This document shows, piece after piece, positions 16,349 through 24,056 of a stretch of DNA of 64,000 nt. The first letter of the stretch is position 1. Each line of letters opens with the position of its first letter. The DNA is from Berkiella sp964606325 (GTDB lineage Bacteria; Pseudomonadota; Gammaproteobacteria; Berkiellales; Berkiellaceae). Location of the stretch: NCBI GenBank assembly GCA_964606325.1, contig CAZSGE010000004.1, positions 73,015 through 137,014 of the forward strand, given 5' to 3'. The notes under the pieces are model-generated. The model made no database searches and had not been told where the DNA came from. It was given only the letters and a program-made list of their open reading frames with translations. The position numbers were made by a program, and so were the translations under genes.

Positions 16349-18730
16349 ATGAGTTTACTCAGTATACGTGACAAATTAGTCTTGTATTCAAGCTTGATCA
16401 TCTTCTTGGTAGCAATCCCAAATACATTATCTTCCTATTTAAATGAAAGACATCAAATTTTAAAAAACTATCAGCATCAAGCAAAAAGAGTAGCACAAAT
16501 GCTACAAGGCCCCTTAATTGAAAATCTAGCGAATAACGATCTCGCTGATGCGTCGAAGCAACTTCAAACTTTAAGAGTTAACCCTGACATACAAGATAGT
16601 GTTATTTTAAATAGTGAAGGTAAAATTATTGCTAACCTAGATACCCCAACCAGCAATAATAACCTGCCTTACCAAAAGCCCTTTTTAAATGAAATCACTC
16701 ACTTAAGCGAGCTGGGTACTTTTACCAGTAAAAGAATGATGGTTGCTGGCGGTCCCCTCAAGACAGCAAACGGCACAATCACAGGTTATCTCTATATTCA
16801 ATTTTCTTTGGAGAAAGAATATGAAACTATCCGCTCCACCTTATTTGCCAATTTGTTAGTGTTAGGTGTTTGCTTATCAATTGGTTTAGTGCTCGCACGC
16901 GTTTTATCCAACCATTTTACTAAACCTATTATGGATTTAATTAGATTAACCAATAAAATCAGTGCGGGTAGTAAAGATATTGAATTTCCTGCAGTCAATG
17001 AAAAGGAATTTGGTCTGCTGGGACAGTCTCTTAAAATCATGATTCGTAATTTATACCAAATCCATGAGCAACTAGAAGCCTCTACGGTTGAGCTTGATCA
17101 TAAAGTGAAAGAAAGAACTATTGAACTTGAAAAAGCAAGCAAGGTAGCGGAAGAAGCTAACCTTGAAAAATCACGCTTTTTAGCTAACGTATCTCATGAA
17201 ATCCGCACACCTATGAATGGGATCATCGGCACTGCCAGCTTATTAAAAAATACTGAGCTTGATGAAGAACAACGTAAATACGTCGAAATCATGCAACTCT
17301 CTGGTGAAGCCTTATTAGATTTAATCAATGATATTCTTGATCTTTCCAAAATAGAATCGGGAAAACTTGAAGTAGAGAAAATCCCATTTAGCATACGGCA
17401 AATTGCTGATGATGTGATGGATATCCTAAATTACAAAATAAATGAAAAACAATTAAGCTTTGGGTGCGTCATTTCGCCAAACGTTCCCTATCAATTGCTC
17501 GGCGACCCAAGTCGTGTGCGACAAATTTTATTAAATTTGGTAAGTAATTCCATCAAATTCACGGCACATGGACATATCAAAATTACCATTGATGTAGTAA
17601 ACGATACAACAGACGAAATCAAATTGAAAATTAATGTCGAAGACACAGGTATTGGGATCCCATCTGATAAACTAGAACGGTTGTTCAAAGCATTTTCTCA
17701 AGTAGACACTTCGACCACCCGCCAATATGGTGGCACCGGATTAGGACTGGCAATCTCTAAAAAACTTACCGAAATTATGGGTGGAGAGATTGGGGTTAAC
17801 AGCACGCCAGGTAGTGGTTCAACCTTCTGGTTTACTATCACACTCAATAAAGATCAGAGCGCACCTGTGGTTGTTTTCTCTGAAAAACTAAAAAATAAAT
17901 CTATTTTAGTGTTAGAAAACGATCCTATTTCAACAGCGTTTTTAACCACGGTATTACCCGGCTGGGGATGCATACCTAAAAATACCAAAAATGCGGAACT
18001 GACACTTTCTTGTTTAGAGCAAGCTCACCTTAATTCACGCTATTTTGATTTTATCATTATCGATGACGCACTCATTTCACCTAAACTGAAAATAGGGCTT
18101 AAAAAACATCTTGAACAACACCCAACTCCTTTAATCGTTATTTCAAAAGACCAAGATCTCAACGCTATCTCTTCCTTATTGGAGGTTAAGGTCGATGAAC
18201 TTATTAGTGTACCACTCAAGGAAGATCAGGTTTATCACGCTCTGTTAAAATCTATCGGTGAGAAACTCGACTATAACCATAACCCTCTGCATGTTGATGA
18301 AATTATGCCGATTAAAAATGCCAAAGATATTCATGTGTTGGTGGTCGACGACAATTTAATAAGTCAACAAGTAACGATTAAGATGCTTCAAAAGATGGGA
18401 TATTCTGTCCATGGTGCCAGCAATGGAAATGAAGCTATTGAAGCAATAGAAATTATCAACTTTGATATTGTATTTATGGATTGCCAAATGCCAGAATTAG
18501 ATGGCTTTGAAACAACGCGTATTTTGCGTAAAGATAAAAGAAAGGAAAATTTGCTCATTGTGGCGCTTACCGCCAACGCAATGAAATCTGATAGAGACCA
18601 ATGTCTTGAAGCTGGCATGAATGACTTTATCACAAAGCCAATTAAAGCACCCATTTTAAGCGCAATGATGCAAAAGTATACTGCGAATATTCATCATCAA
18701 AAATTGGACGACACCACTGCGCAAGCATAA
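16349..18730 (+). CDS. Hybrid sensor histidine kinase (HAMP-HisKA-HATPase-REC-REC)
   Basis: A 793-residue inner-membrane kinase from the ATG at 16349 (AGGAAG upstream; the TTG at 16316 is weaker). Order: TM1 at about 10-28, a periplasmic sensor region to about 160, TM2 at about 165-185, HAMP to about 240, a coiled coil, then HisKA with phospho-His283 in VSHEIRTP. The ATPase has N-box NLVSNSIKFT, DTGIGIP and GGTGLGLAI. A first receiver-like domain (about 520-640) is divergent. The second (about 665-785) is complete, with VVDDN, phospho-Asp in FMDCQMPELDG and a late KP. The layout is BarA-like but no C-terminal HPt domain is present. No response regulator is adjacent. It converges on radA with 2 nt between stops. 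Confidence 0.9.
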   Translation: MSLLSIRDKLVLYSSLIIFLVAIPNTLSSYLNERHQILKNYQHQAKRVAQMLQGPLIENLANNDLADASKQLQTLRVNPDIQDSVILNSEGKIIANLDTPTSNNNLPYQKPFLNEITHLSELGTFTSKRMMVAGGPLKTANGTITGYLYIQFSLEKEYETIRSTLFANLLVLGVCLSIGLVLARVLSNHFTKPIMDLIRLTNKISAGSKDIEFPAVNEKEFGLLGQSLKIMIRNLYQIHEQLEASTVELDHKVKERTIELEKASKVAEEANLEKSRFLANVSHEIRTPMNGIIGTASLLKNTELDEEQRKYVEIMQLSGEALLDLINDILDLSKIESGKLEVEKIPFSIRQIADDVMDILNYKINEKQLSFGCVISPNVPYQLLGDPSRVRQILLNLVSNSIKFTAHGHIKITIDVVNDTTDEIKLKINVEDTGIGIPSDKLERLFKAFSQVDTSTTRQYGGTGLGLAISKKLTEIMGGEIGVNSTPGSGSTFWFTITLNKDQSAPVVVFSEKLKNKSILVLENDPISTAFLTTVLPGWGCIPKNTKNAELTLSCLEQAHLNSRYFDFIIIDDALISPKLKIGLKKHLEQHPTPLIVISKDQDLNAISSLLEVKVDELISVPLKEDQVYHALLKSIGEKLDYNHNPLHVDEIMPIKNAKDIHVLVVDDNLISQQVTIKMLQKMGYSVHGASNGNEAIEAIEIINFDIVFMDCQMPELDGFETTRILRKDKRKENLLIVALTANAMKSDRDQCLEAGMNDFITKPIKAPILSAMMQKYTANIHHQKLDDTTAQA

Positions 18731-18732
18731 AG

Positions 18733-20091
18733 CTAACCAATATTGGCTAATGCTTCGCTTAGAGAGTTGACCGCAATGACTTCAATGCCATTTAATTTTT
18801 GTCTTGGCGCATTACTTTTTGGCACAATGATTTTTTTAAATCCATGTTTGAGCGCTTCTTGAATTCTTTCTTGGCCACCAGGCACAGGTCGAAGCTCGCC
18901 CCCAAGACCCACTTCACCAAAAAATGCATAAGCATTATCAATAATTTTATTTCGATAGCTAGAAATAACGGCAACTAAAATAGCCAAATCCGCACCGGTT
19001 TCAAGAATTCTGACACCACCGACGACATTCAAAAAGACATCCATTTGATGCATCGTAACACCCGCGTGACGGCTTAACACCGCTAATAATAACGCTAAGC
19101 GATTATGATCATACCCCACTGTGACGCGACGCGGGATCCCATGGCTGTCATCTACCAATGCTTGAATTTCTATTAGCAACGGCCTTGAACCTTCCCAAGT
19201 AACCATCACAATAGTCCCAGGTGCTGGAAAACGATCGCGTGATAAAAAAATGGCTGAAGGGTTGCTAACGCCTTTTAGTCCTTTGTCTGTCATGGCAAAA
19301 ATTCCCAATTCATTTACGGCACCAAACCGGTTTTTAATGGCGCGAACCATACGAAAACGGCTATCTTTCTCGCCTTCAAAATAAAGAACCGTATCGACCA
19401 TATGCTCTAATACACGTGGCCCTGCTATTGCGCCATCTTTATTAACATGGCCAACCAAATATAAAGATATCCCCGTTTGCTTAGCAAAGCGTACCAAGTG
19501 TGCAGCGCTTTCTCTGACTTGGCTCACGGAGCCAGGCGCTGACTGTAAAGTTTGGGTAAAAACCGTTTGCACCGAGTCAATCACCATAATTTTTGGTTTA
19601 TTAAGCGTTGCCAAGGCAATGATGGATTCAACTTGTGTTTCAGCCAGCAAGCGCATCGGGCAATTCCCTACGCCCAGTCTTTGCGCACGTAATGAAACTT
19701 GTTGTAAGGATTCTTCTCCAGTAACGTAAAGCGCATCTTTGGGATCAGGGGTGTTTGCCAATGCTTGCAGCAAAAGGGTTGATTTGCCTATACCTGGATC
19801 TCCCCCAATTAAGATGACAGATCCTTCAACAACGCCACCACCTAACACCTGATCAAGCTCAGGCAAACCAGTTGAGGTGCGCGCAGTGGCTACAGCCGTG
19901 ATTTCAGGCAGGGCCATCAAGGTTGCTTCTTGACCAGCATAGCCTCCCCCTTGCCAGCGAGAATTCGATGCTTTCACCATGGCGATTTCTGTCAGTGTGT
20001 TCCAAGCCCCGCAGTCAGGACATTGCCCAGCCCATTTAGGACTTACGCCACCGCAATCATTGCAGGTGTACTGTGTTTTTACTTTGGCCAT
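18733..20091 (-). CDS. radA: DNA repair protein RadA
   Basis: Hexameric helicase-like RecA paralogue that promotes branch migration in recombination. An N-terminal zinc finger (CNDCGG and CPDCGAW, C10-C27 region), Walker A GGDPGIGKST, the RadA-specific KNRFG motif and a C-terminal Lon-protease-like domain (DVFLNVVGGVRILETGADLA region) are all present. 452 aa, standard length. A divergent small gene starts within about 50 nt. Confidence 0.96.
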   Translation of the reverse strand: MAKVKTQYTCNDCGGVSPKWAGQCPDCGAWNTLTEIAMVKASNSRWQGGGYAGQEATLMALPEITAVATARTSTGLPELDQVLGGGVVEGSVILIGGDPGIGKSTLLLQALANTPDPKDALYVTGEESLQQVSLRAQRLGVGNCPMRLLAETQVESIIALATLNKPKIMVIDSVQTVFTQTLQSAPGSVSQVRESAAHLVRFAKQTGISLYLVGHVNKDGAIAGPRVLEHMVDTVLYFEGEKDSRFRMVRAIKNRFGAVNELGIFAMTDKGLKGVSNPSAIFLSRDRFPAPGTIVMVTWEGSRPLLIEIQALVDDSHGIPRRVTVGYDHNRLALLLAVLSRHAGVTMHQMDVFLNVVGGVRILETGADLAILVAVISSYRNKIIDNAYAFFGEVGLGGELRPVPGGQERIQEALKHGFKKIIVPKSNAPRQKLNGIEVIAVNSLSEALANIG

Positions 20092-20142
20092 GGTTAGGTC
20101 AGCCTTCTAAAGTTTGGCTAATTGAAGCCGATTTTTGTTTAT

Positions 20143-20592
20143 ATGAGCACTTATACCGCAACTGAAATATTAATCAACGCTACACGGGTCTCGCCCAAAA
20201 AGCAGGCTGATATATATGAATTTGTCTTGAATGAAAGTTTGCATATCATCGAGTGTGTACATGTTGAGTCACTATCGCAAGGAATTATTTATCCTGTAAA
20301 TAATTTCCGCACCTCTTTGGAAAATGTATTATTTGAATTAAATCATGTGCGTGTAAATCCCCGCTTAGATAATAGCTTTATCATTGGCCAGCTAACGGGA
20401 GCACTTGAAAAAATCGGGGTAAACGTTTACAACACGCCTCGCCAAGAGTCTATGACTGTCTGCTACAGGCCTTTGGGCGAAATAACAGAAAATGTGCGCT
20501 TTCATTTTACAGAATCGGGTCTTGCCATCTTTTTGTGCCCCAACGCCAAGCTCAAAGCTGTCCCCTCTCTTATTCACCGTAGTTTTGGTTAA
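20143..20592 (+). CDS. Unrecognised 149-156-aa protein
   Basis: I do not recognise a family. The frame is open from TTG 20122 (156 aa) or ATG 20143 (149 aa); neither has a clear ribosome site. The sequence has mixed strands and helices, no signal peptide and no membrane segment, with a C-terminal basic segment (LIHRSFG end). The region ATEILINATRVSPKKQADIYEF looks like a regulatory-domain start. Divergent from radA with a very short shared promoter region. Confidence 0.6.
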   Translation: MSTYTATEILINATRVSPKKQADIYEFVLNESLHIIECVHVESLSQGIIYPVNNFRTSLENVLFELNHVRVNPRLDNSFIIGQLTGALEKIGVNVYNTPRQESMTVCYRPLGEITENVRFHFTESGLAIFLCPNAKLKAVPSLIHRSFG

Positions 20593-20706
20593 GATAACCC
20601 ACCTTACTTAACTTGTATGCTAACTACGTTTTGAGTAAAATAAAATCCACTCAGGAAGAAGTTTACTTGCAGGAGGCCAACTCAATCATCTCTTAGGAAT
20701 TTAATC

Positions 20707-21561
20707 ATGCTAACAGGCACTACAACTGAATTTAAATTAGGCCAAGCCGTTTCTCCCACCAAAAAGCGTGTTATGACAACTTTGCCTCGTGCAAAATTTA
20801 TCAAAAAAATAAAAAAACTTGATGAAGATGTATCTAAGAAACTAATTACTTGTCTGAGCATGATTTATTCTCATGTCGTACAAAGAGATGCTGCTGGCCA
20901 AGACGAAGCGCATTTTTTTATCAGTGTCCCCGCAACATCCATGTTTGAATCCCATTATCAGATATTGATAAAAGGCAAAGATCATGGCTTAAAAGCAGGT
21001 GGGATTTTCAATCAGATTAAAAATGTGCTTGCGATAGTTGAAAAAAAACTCAAAACCGAGCTCTTAGATGAACATCGCAACACGCTTGAAATCTGTCAAG
21101 CCTCTTTAATGGCTTATCATAATGCTTTTGTTGCAGCTTTAGACGCTCTACCAGAAGATAAAAAGCAAAAATTAGAAAATCACCAAAATATTTCCAGCCC
21201 TACTGAGTTGGTGATGACGCCTCAAAAATTACAACGTTTAAAAATGGCTCACCCACGTTCCCCAAATGTGGATACCCCCAAAAAACTCTCTAAGCGCGAT
21301 TTACGTGCCATCGCACAATTACAAGGAGAAACATCACCAGCCGCTGTTGTGGCACCACCAACGCCCAAAAAGAAATTAACTTTTCCAGAATTTCCAACTG
21401 ATCCAGCGCCAGCTGAATCGAATTTATCCAGCCTTATGGTAATACCTAGAACACTGTTGCTAAAACGACGTGCATCGCAAAAAGCGGCTAATAAAACAAC
21501 AACAACCGACGCATTTAAAGCACCTTTTGGCGCTTCTCCTCAAAAACCAACGGGGATCTAG
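20707..21561 (+). CDS. Unrecognised 284-aa protein with disordered basic/proline C-terminus
   Basis: TAGGA lies about 9 nt before the ATG. Residues 1-160 are mostly helical and basic (KFIKKIKKLDEDVSKKL). Residues about 170-284 are low-complexity: Pro/Ala/Lys rich, with TPKKLSKRDL, PTPKKKLTFPEFP and a Lys/Thr-rich end. No known domain seen. The composition (ordered N-terminus, long disordered tail) is common in secreted effectors of intracellular bacteria, but there is no direct evidence of secretion. Confidence 0.7.
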   Translation: MLTGTTTEFKLGQAVSPTKKRVMTTLPRAKFIKKIKKLDEDVSKKLITCLSMIYSHVVQRDAAGQDEAHFFISVPATSMFESHYQILIKGKDHGLKAGGIFNQIKNVLAIVEKKLKTELLDEHRNTLEICQASLMAYHNAFVAALDALPEDKKQKLENHQNISSPTELVMTPQKLQRLKMAHPRSPNVDTPKKLSKRDLRAIAQLQGETSPAAVVAPPTPKKKLTFPEFPTDPAPAESNLSSLMVIPRTLLLKRRASQKAANKTTTTDAFKAPFGASPQKPTGI

Positions 21562-21597
21562 ACACAAATAAGTGATTTGCCCACCTTGCCTGCTAGT

Positions 21598-21632
21598 CAA
21601 TGGTTGCTTAAGCTAATATTAAGCAACCATTG
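21598..21632 (+). terminator. Perfect 14-bp hairpin just upstream of the acyltransferase start
   Basis: CAATGGTTGCTTAA at 21598-21611 and its exact complement at 21619-21632, loop 7 nt. It ends only 11 nt before the next ATG and has no T-run. It could end the upstream transcript or control initiation of the downstream gene. Confidence 0.5.
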
Positions 21633-21643
21633 ATTGAGCACAT

Positions 21644-22390
21644 ATGCTGCTATCTATCCTTGCCTTGTTACGCTTTATTATCGGACTCGTTGATCTGATC
21701 TTCATGACAGCTTTGCTCTACGGGTTAAGTTTTTTACCCAAAAAATATATTGGTAAATGGTATCGTAGGCTTTTTCGTTATTGGTGCTGGGTATTTATAC
21801 GTGCGTTGCAAGTAGAACTTTATTGTCATCAAAAAAATCACGCAGCTTTACCTGAACACTACATCCTGATAGGCAATCACCCTTCCGCTTTTGAAGATAT
21901 CGGGATGTCCGCTTTATTTGACGTGCACTATTTAGCCAAAATAGAGGTTAAAGATTGGTGGATTGTTGGGCGCATCAGTGTGGCGGCCGGCACTTTTTAT
22001 GTAGAGCGTGATTCAAAAGATTCACGAAATGAGGCATCAAATGCTTTAAAAGATGCTTTAAGCAAGGGGGTAAACGTAGGGCTTTATCCAGAAGGCGGCT
22101 GCAAAGGAAGACGAATTTTTATTCCCTTTCGCTATGGTGGATTTGAATTAGCCTTGCAAACAAACACCCCGATTGTTCCGGTGTTTTTGCATTATGAAGC
22201 GCAAGAAAATTTTGAATGGCAAAATCAACATTTGCTGCATAAATTATGGATGATTCTCACTTCACAAAATAAGCGCGCAAATTATTATGTCTATGATGCT
22301 ATAAACCCTGCTGATTTTGCTTCCAAAGAAGCGCTTACCGAGCACGTGCAACATCTTTATTTGGAATGGCAAAAACGCTATTTAGATTAA
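21644..22390 (+). CDS. PlsC-family 1-acyl-glycerol-3-phosphate acyltransferase-like protein
   Basis: A membrane acyltransferase predicted to acylate lysophosphatidate or a related lipid. An N-terminal hydrophobic region (about 1-33) precedes the catalytic block GNHPSAFEDIG at about 76-86. The acidic residue of the usual HX4D is Glu here, followed directly by Asp. Motif II-like FYVERDSKDS and the substrate motif LYPEGGCKGR come next, then IVPVFLHYE. 248 aa, normal for PlsC. There is no strong Shine-Dalgarno, and a long hairpin lies just upstream. The variant motif makes the exact substrate uncertain. Confidence 0.82.
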   Translation: MLLSILALLRFIIGLVDLIFMTALLYGLSFLPKKYIGKWYRRLFRYWCWVFIRALQVELYCHQKNHAALPEHYILIGNHPSAFEDIGMSALFDVHYLAKIEVKDWWIVGRISVAAGTFYVERDSKDSRNEASNALKDALSKGVNVGLYPEGGCKGRRIFIPFRYGGFELALQTNTPIVPVFLHYEAQENFEWQNQHLLHKLWMILTSQNKRANYYVYDAINPADFASKEALTEHVQHLYLEWQKRYLD

Positions 22391-22391
22391 T

Positions 22392-22790
22392 TTATGCTTT
22401 TTGTTTTAAGCACAAGGCTAAAATATCACCAAATAATTGGTTCATTTGCCACTTTTCCCAATAAGGCATGATTTTCGCGGTTGCAGGGTTACCAAAGAAT
22501 TGCAATTTGCCTTCATTGTTTCGAATAGCAGTGACTTCTAAAAGGCTGGCATCATGATAAATATTGATTTGGATATCAAAGTTCGCCAGCCAGGCATGAA
22601 GCTGTGCGTTATTGAATTTGACGTTGAATGTTTCGGTGTGAGCATGAGCTTGTACCATCTCTATCTGCAGATCCCCCGCCGTGCCAATCTCCCTGGAAAT
22701 ATGGGTGCCCGTTGTGTACTGCTTAGGCAAGATTTTGAGTATGCGCTGATAGTTTGCGCCGCAACAATCCATGTAAGTATTAAAATCCAT
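22392..22790 (-). CDS. DUF1249 (YqiB-like) protein
   Basis: From the ATG at 22790 (AAGGG 4-5 nt upstream) 132 residues. It matches the DUF1249 layout: NYQRILKILP near the start, HTETFNV in the middle, then the diagnostic I-Y-H-D-A-x-x-x-E-V stretch and a final KWQMNQLFGDILALCL. Members are conserved gammaproteobacterial proteins of unknown function. A longer frame starting at a GTG at 22895 begins inside a dispersed repeat and lacks homology, so I reject it. The stop is 1 nt from the end of the acyltransferase gene. Confidence 0.85.
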   Translation of the reverse strand: MDFNTYMDCCGANYQRILKILPKQYTTGTHISREIGTAGDLQIEMVQAHAHTETFNVKFNNAQLHAWLANFDIQINIYHDASLLEVTAIRNNEGKLQFFGNPATAKIMPYWEKWQMNQLFGDILALCLKQKA

Positions 22791-22886
22791 TAACCCTTTG
22801 CCTATTTGAGAGCGTGTTAGTTTTAAGCATAGTGGCAACTCTGGGAGTGTGCCATTAGGGTTTGGGGGGTATTGTGGGGATAAGAC

Positions 22887-22952
22887 GGTGGACACGCTGC
22901 GCTTTGTCCACCCTACAACTGGTCAAAATAGACAAAGCCCAAGCAGGCTTGG
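22887..22952. repeat. Dispersed hairpin repeat (two small palindromes)
   Basis: GGTGGACA (22887-22894) pairs with TGTCCACC (22905-22912), and CCAAGC-ag-GCTTGG lies at 22939-22952. The arrangement is that of REP-like intergenic repeats common in gammaproteobacteria; copy number cannot be judged from this window. Confidence 0.5.
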
Positions 22953-22957
22953 CCGCC

Positions 22958-23254
22958 CTATCCCTCATTGAATAAAAATTGATATATATGTCCGTCCTGA
23001 ACTGGGACAGCCGTCAATGAATTACCATTATGAAAAATAGTGCCTGAAAAATCATATTTTAAAATATTGTCATATAAATCGCATATTTTATCGGCATATA
23101 AAATGACATTTAAACGATACCCGCCATAGGTGCCAGCGCTCACAAAACGCGAAGAGCCCGTCACGAGAATGTCGATACCACGTGATGTGATTTTTTGAAT
23201 GCTGATATCACTACCTGCAACCTGATTTATTTCATTGGGTGTTAGTGTTCTCAT
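22958..23254 (-). CDS. Double-glycine-type leader peptide protein, copy A
   Basis: A 98-residue protein, paralogue of the upstream gene (about 62 of 98 positions identical by my alignment, no gaps). Its first 15 residues fit a bacteriocin-type leader (M-R-x-L-T-x-x-E-x-x-x-V-A-G-[GS]), with Gly-Ser at the expected cleavage point instead of Gly-Gly. The body contains one Cys (in ICDLYDN), GGYRLNVILY, YDFSG, FHNGN and ends in HIYQFLFNEG. No exporter or immunity gene was seen in the window. It starts 2 nt after the stop of copy B. Function unknown. Confidence 0.75.
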   Translation of the reverse strand: MRTLTPNEINQVAGSDISIQKITSRGIDILVTGSSRFVSAGTYGGYRLNVILYADKICDLYDNILKYDFSGTIFHNGNSLTAVPVQDGHIYQFLFNEG

Positions 23255-23256
23255 GC

Positions 23257-23553
23257 TTAACCCTCATCAAATAAAAACTGATAAATATGCCCACCCTGAA
23301 CTGGGATAGCATTTACCATGTGACCATTATGAAAAAAGGGGCCGGAGAAATCATAGCCTAATGAGTTGTCGTATAAATCACACACATCATTAGGGTATAA
23401 AATCACGTTTAAGCGATGTCCACCAAAAGTGCCAGAACTCACATATCGAGATGAATTTGTCACCACAATCTCAATGACCGTTGGGGTTAGCTTTTGAATA
23501 AATGCTTTACCACCGGCAACTTCTTGTAGCTCTAAAAAAGTAAGTGATCTCAT
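23257..23553 (-). CDS. Double-glycine leader peptide protein, copy B
   Basis: 98 residues. The N-terminus MRSLTFLELQEVAGGK is a good match to double-glycine leaders of class II bacteriocins and related exported peptides (cleavage expected after GG, residues 14-15). The body is conserved with copy A: SSRYVSSGTFGG, RLNVILY, CDLYDN, YDFSG, FHNG and the C-terminal GGHIYQFLFDEG. That both paralogues keep the C-terminus and the single Cys suggests selection on the mature part. The leader call is from motif recognition only. Confidence 0.78.
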   Translation of the reverse strand: MRSLTFLELQEVAGGKAFIQKLTPTVIEIVVTNSSRYVSSGTFGGHRLNVILYPNDVCDLYDNSLGYDFSGPFFHNGHMVNAIPVQGGHIYQFLFDEG

Positions 23554-23569
23554 GTTAAAATCCTTATTG

Positions 23570-23704
23570 TCATGATTGACCTATCTTTAACAGCAACTTA
23601 TCGTGCAAACGACTTAAGGTCAATAGACTCACAACGGCACCAATCAAAGCAAAGAGCATATCTTTTTGCGTGTCCCAGGGATCGCCTTGTGTGCCAGTGG
23701 GTTT
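23570..23704 (-). pseudogene. C-terminal fragment of a YjdF/DUF2238 inner-membrane protein
   Basis: Read on the minus strand, this stretch encodes about 43 codons beginning TGTQGDPWDTQKDML and continuing FALIGAVVSLLTLSRLHD to a TGA stop at 23570-23572. The G-T-Q-G-D-x-W-D-T-Q-x-D-M pattern followed by a membrane helix is the conserved end of DUF2238 (YjdF) proteins. An in-frame TGA lies immediately upstream (23705-23707), and no start codon or upstream portion of the family is present. I read it as the remnant left after a deletion. Confidence 0.65.
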
Positions 23705-23712
23705 TCAACTTT

Positions 23713-23950
23713 TCAAACTCTAAAAGCTCCACTCATTTGTTCTTGTTCTTTAACAGACAAGCCCAAGCGACTTGCTTCTTTTTGCCAACTCTTTACCATC
23801 AATGACCTCTTCAATAATTTTAGTAACGTTTTCTGGCTTAACTCGACAGTATTCAGCCACCTCGATGGCCAAAGATAGATCTTGAGAATTATCATCTTCT
23901 GATATGTTAAGTTTTAACCCATTGCCATTAACAACCGACAAATGATGCAT
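23713..23950 (-). pseudogene. Small ORF broken by a +1 shift at an A-run
   Basis: The minus-strand frame from the ATG at 23950 (MHHLSVVNGN start) is closed by TAA at 23750 after 66 codons. Shifting one base at the A5 run (about 23784-23788) gives a sensible continuation KEASRLGLSVKEQEQMSGAF and a 78-residue product. The protein is acidic and helical, and no family was recognised. One extra A in the run is the simplest explanation. It abuts the abiE operator region on its 5' side, so it may have shared that promoter zone. Confidence 0.5.
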
Positions 23951-23966
23951 CTACACCTATTTATAG

Positions 23967-23997
23967 CCAGTATGTGTAGTTTTTCTACACATACTGG
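23967..23997. promoter_or_regulatory. Palindrome 1, probable AbiEi operator
   Basis: CCAGTATGTGTAG-ttttt-CTACACATACTGG, a perfect 13-bp inverted repeat. An almost identical copy lies with its centre 52 bp downstream. It is between the divergent relic ORF and abiEi. AbiEi-type antitoxins repress their own operon by binding paired inverted repeats; assignment here is by position and symmetry. Confidence 0.75.
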
Positions 23998-24005
23998 AGT
24001 AAAAA

Positions 24006-24034
24006 TTGCAAAATTTCACCAGTATGTGTAAAAT
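24006..24034 (+). promoter_or_regulatory. Probable abiE promoter
   Basis: -35 TTGCAA (24006-24011) and -10 TAAAAT (24029-24034), spaced 17 bp. The -10 box falls inside palindrome 2, which fits repression by a protein bound there. Confidence 0.65.
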
Positions 24035-24049
24035 TATTACACATACTGG
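24019..24049. promoter_or_regulatory. Palindrome 2, probable AbiEi operator overlapping -10 and Shine-Dalgarno
   Basis: CCAGTATGTGTAA-aatta-TTACACATACTGG, perfect 13-bp arms; the first 12 bases of the arm match palindrome 1. Its right end runs into the GGAGG ribosome site of abiEi. Confidence 0.75.
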
Positions 24050-24056
24050 AGGTAAA

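Noticed and set aside
22791..22895. Longer DUF1249 protein from a GTG start
   Set aside because: The added 35 residues begin inside a dispersed repeat and do not match the family; the ATG at 22790 has AAGGG.
23750..23800. Programmed +1 frameshift site
   Set aside because: No known +1 slippery codon or stop arrangement was identified at the shift; an insertion in a homopolymer is simpler.
23713..23895. Separate 60-aa minus-strand gene
   Set aside because: It is the second frame of the 23950 ORF after a one-base shift, not an independent gene.
24006..24056. In-frame N-terminal extension of AbiEi
   Set aside because: It would start at a TTG that is the -35 element and read through palindrome 2; the ATG at 24057 has a strong GGAGG.
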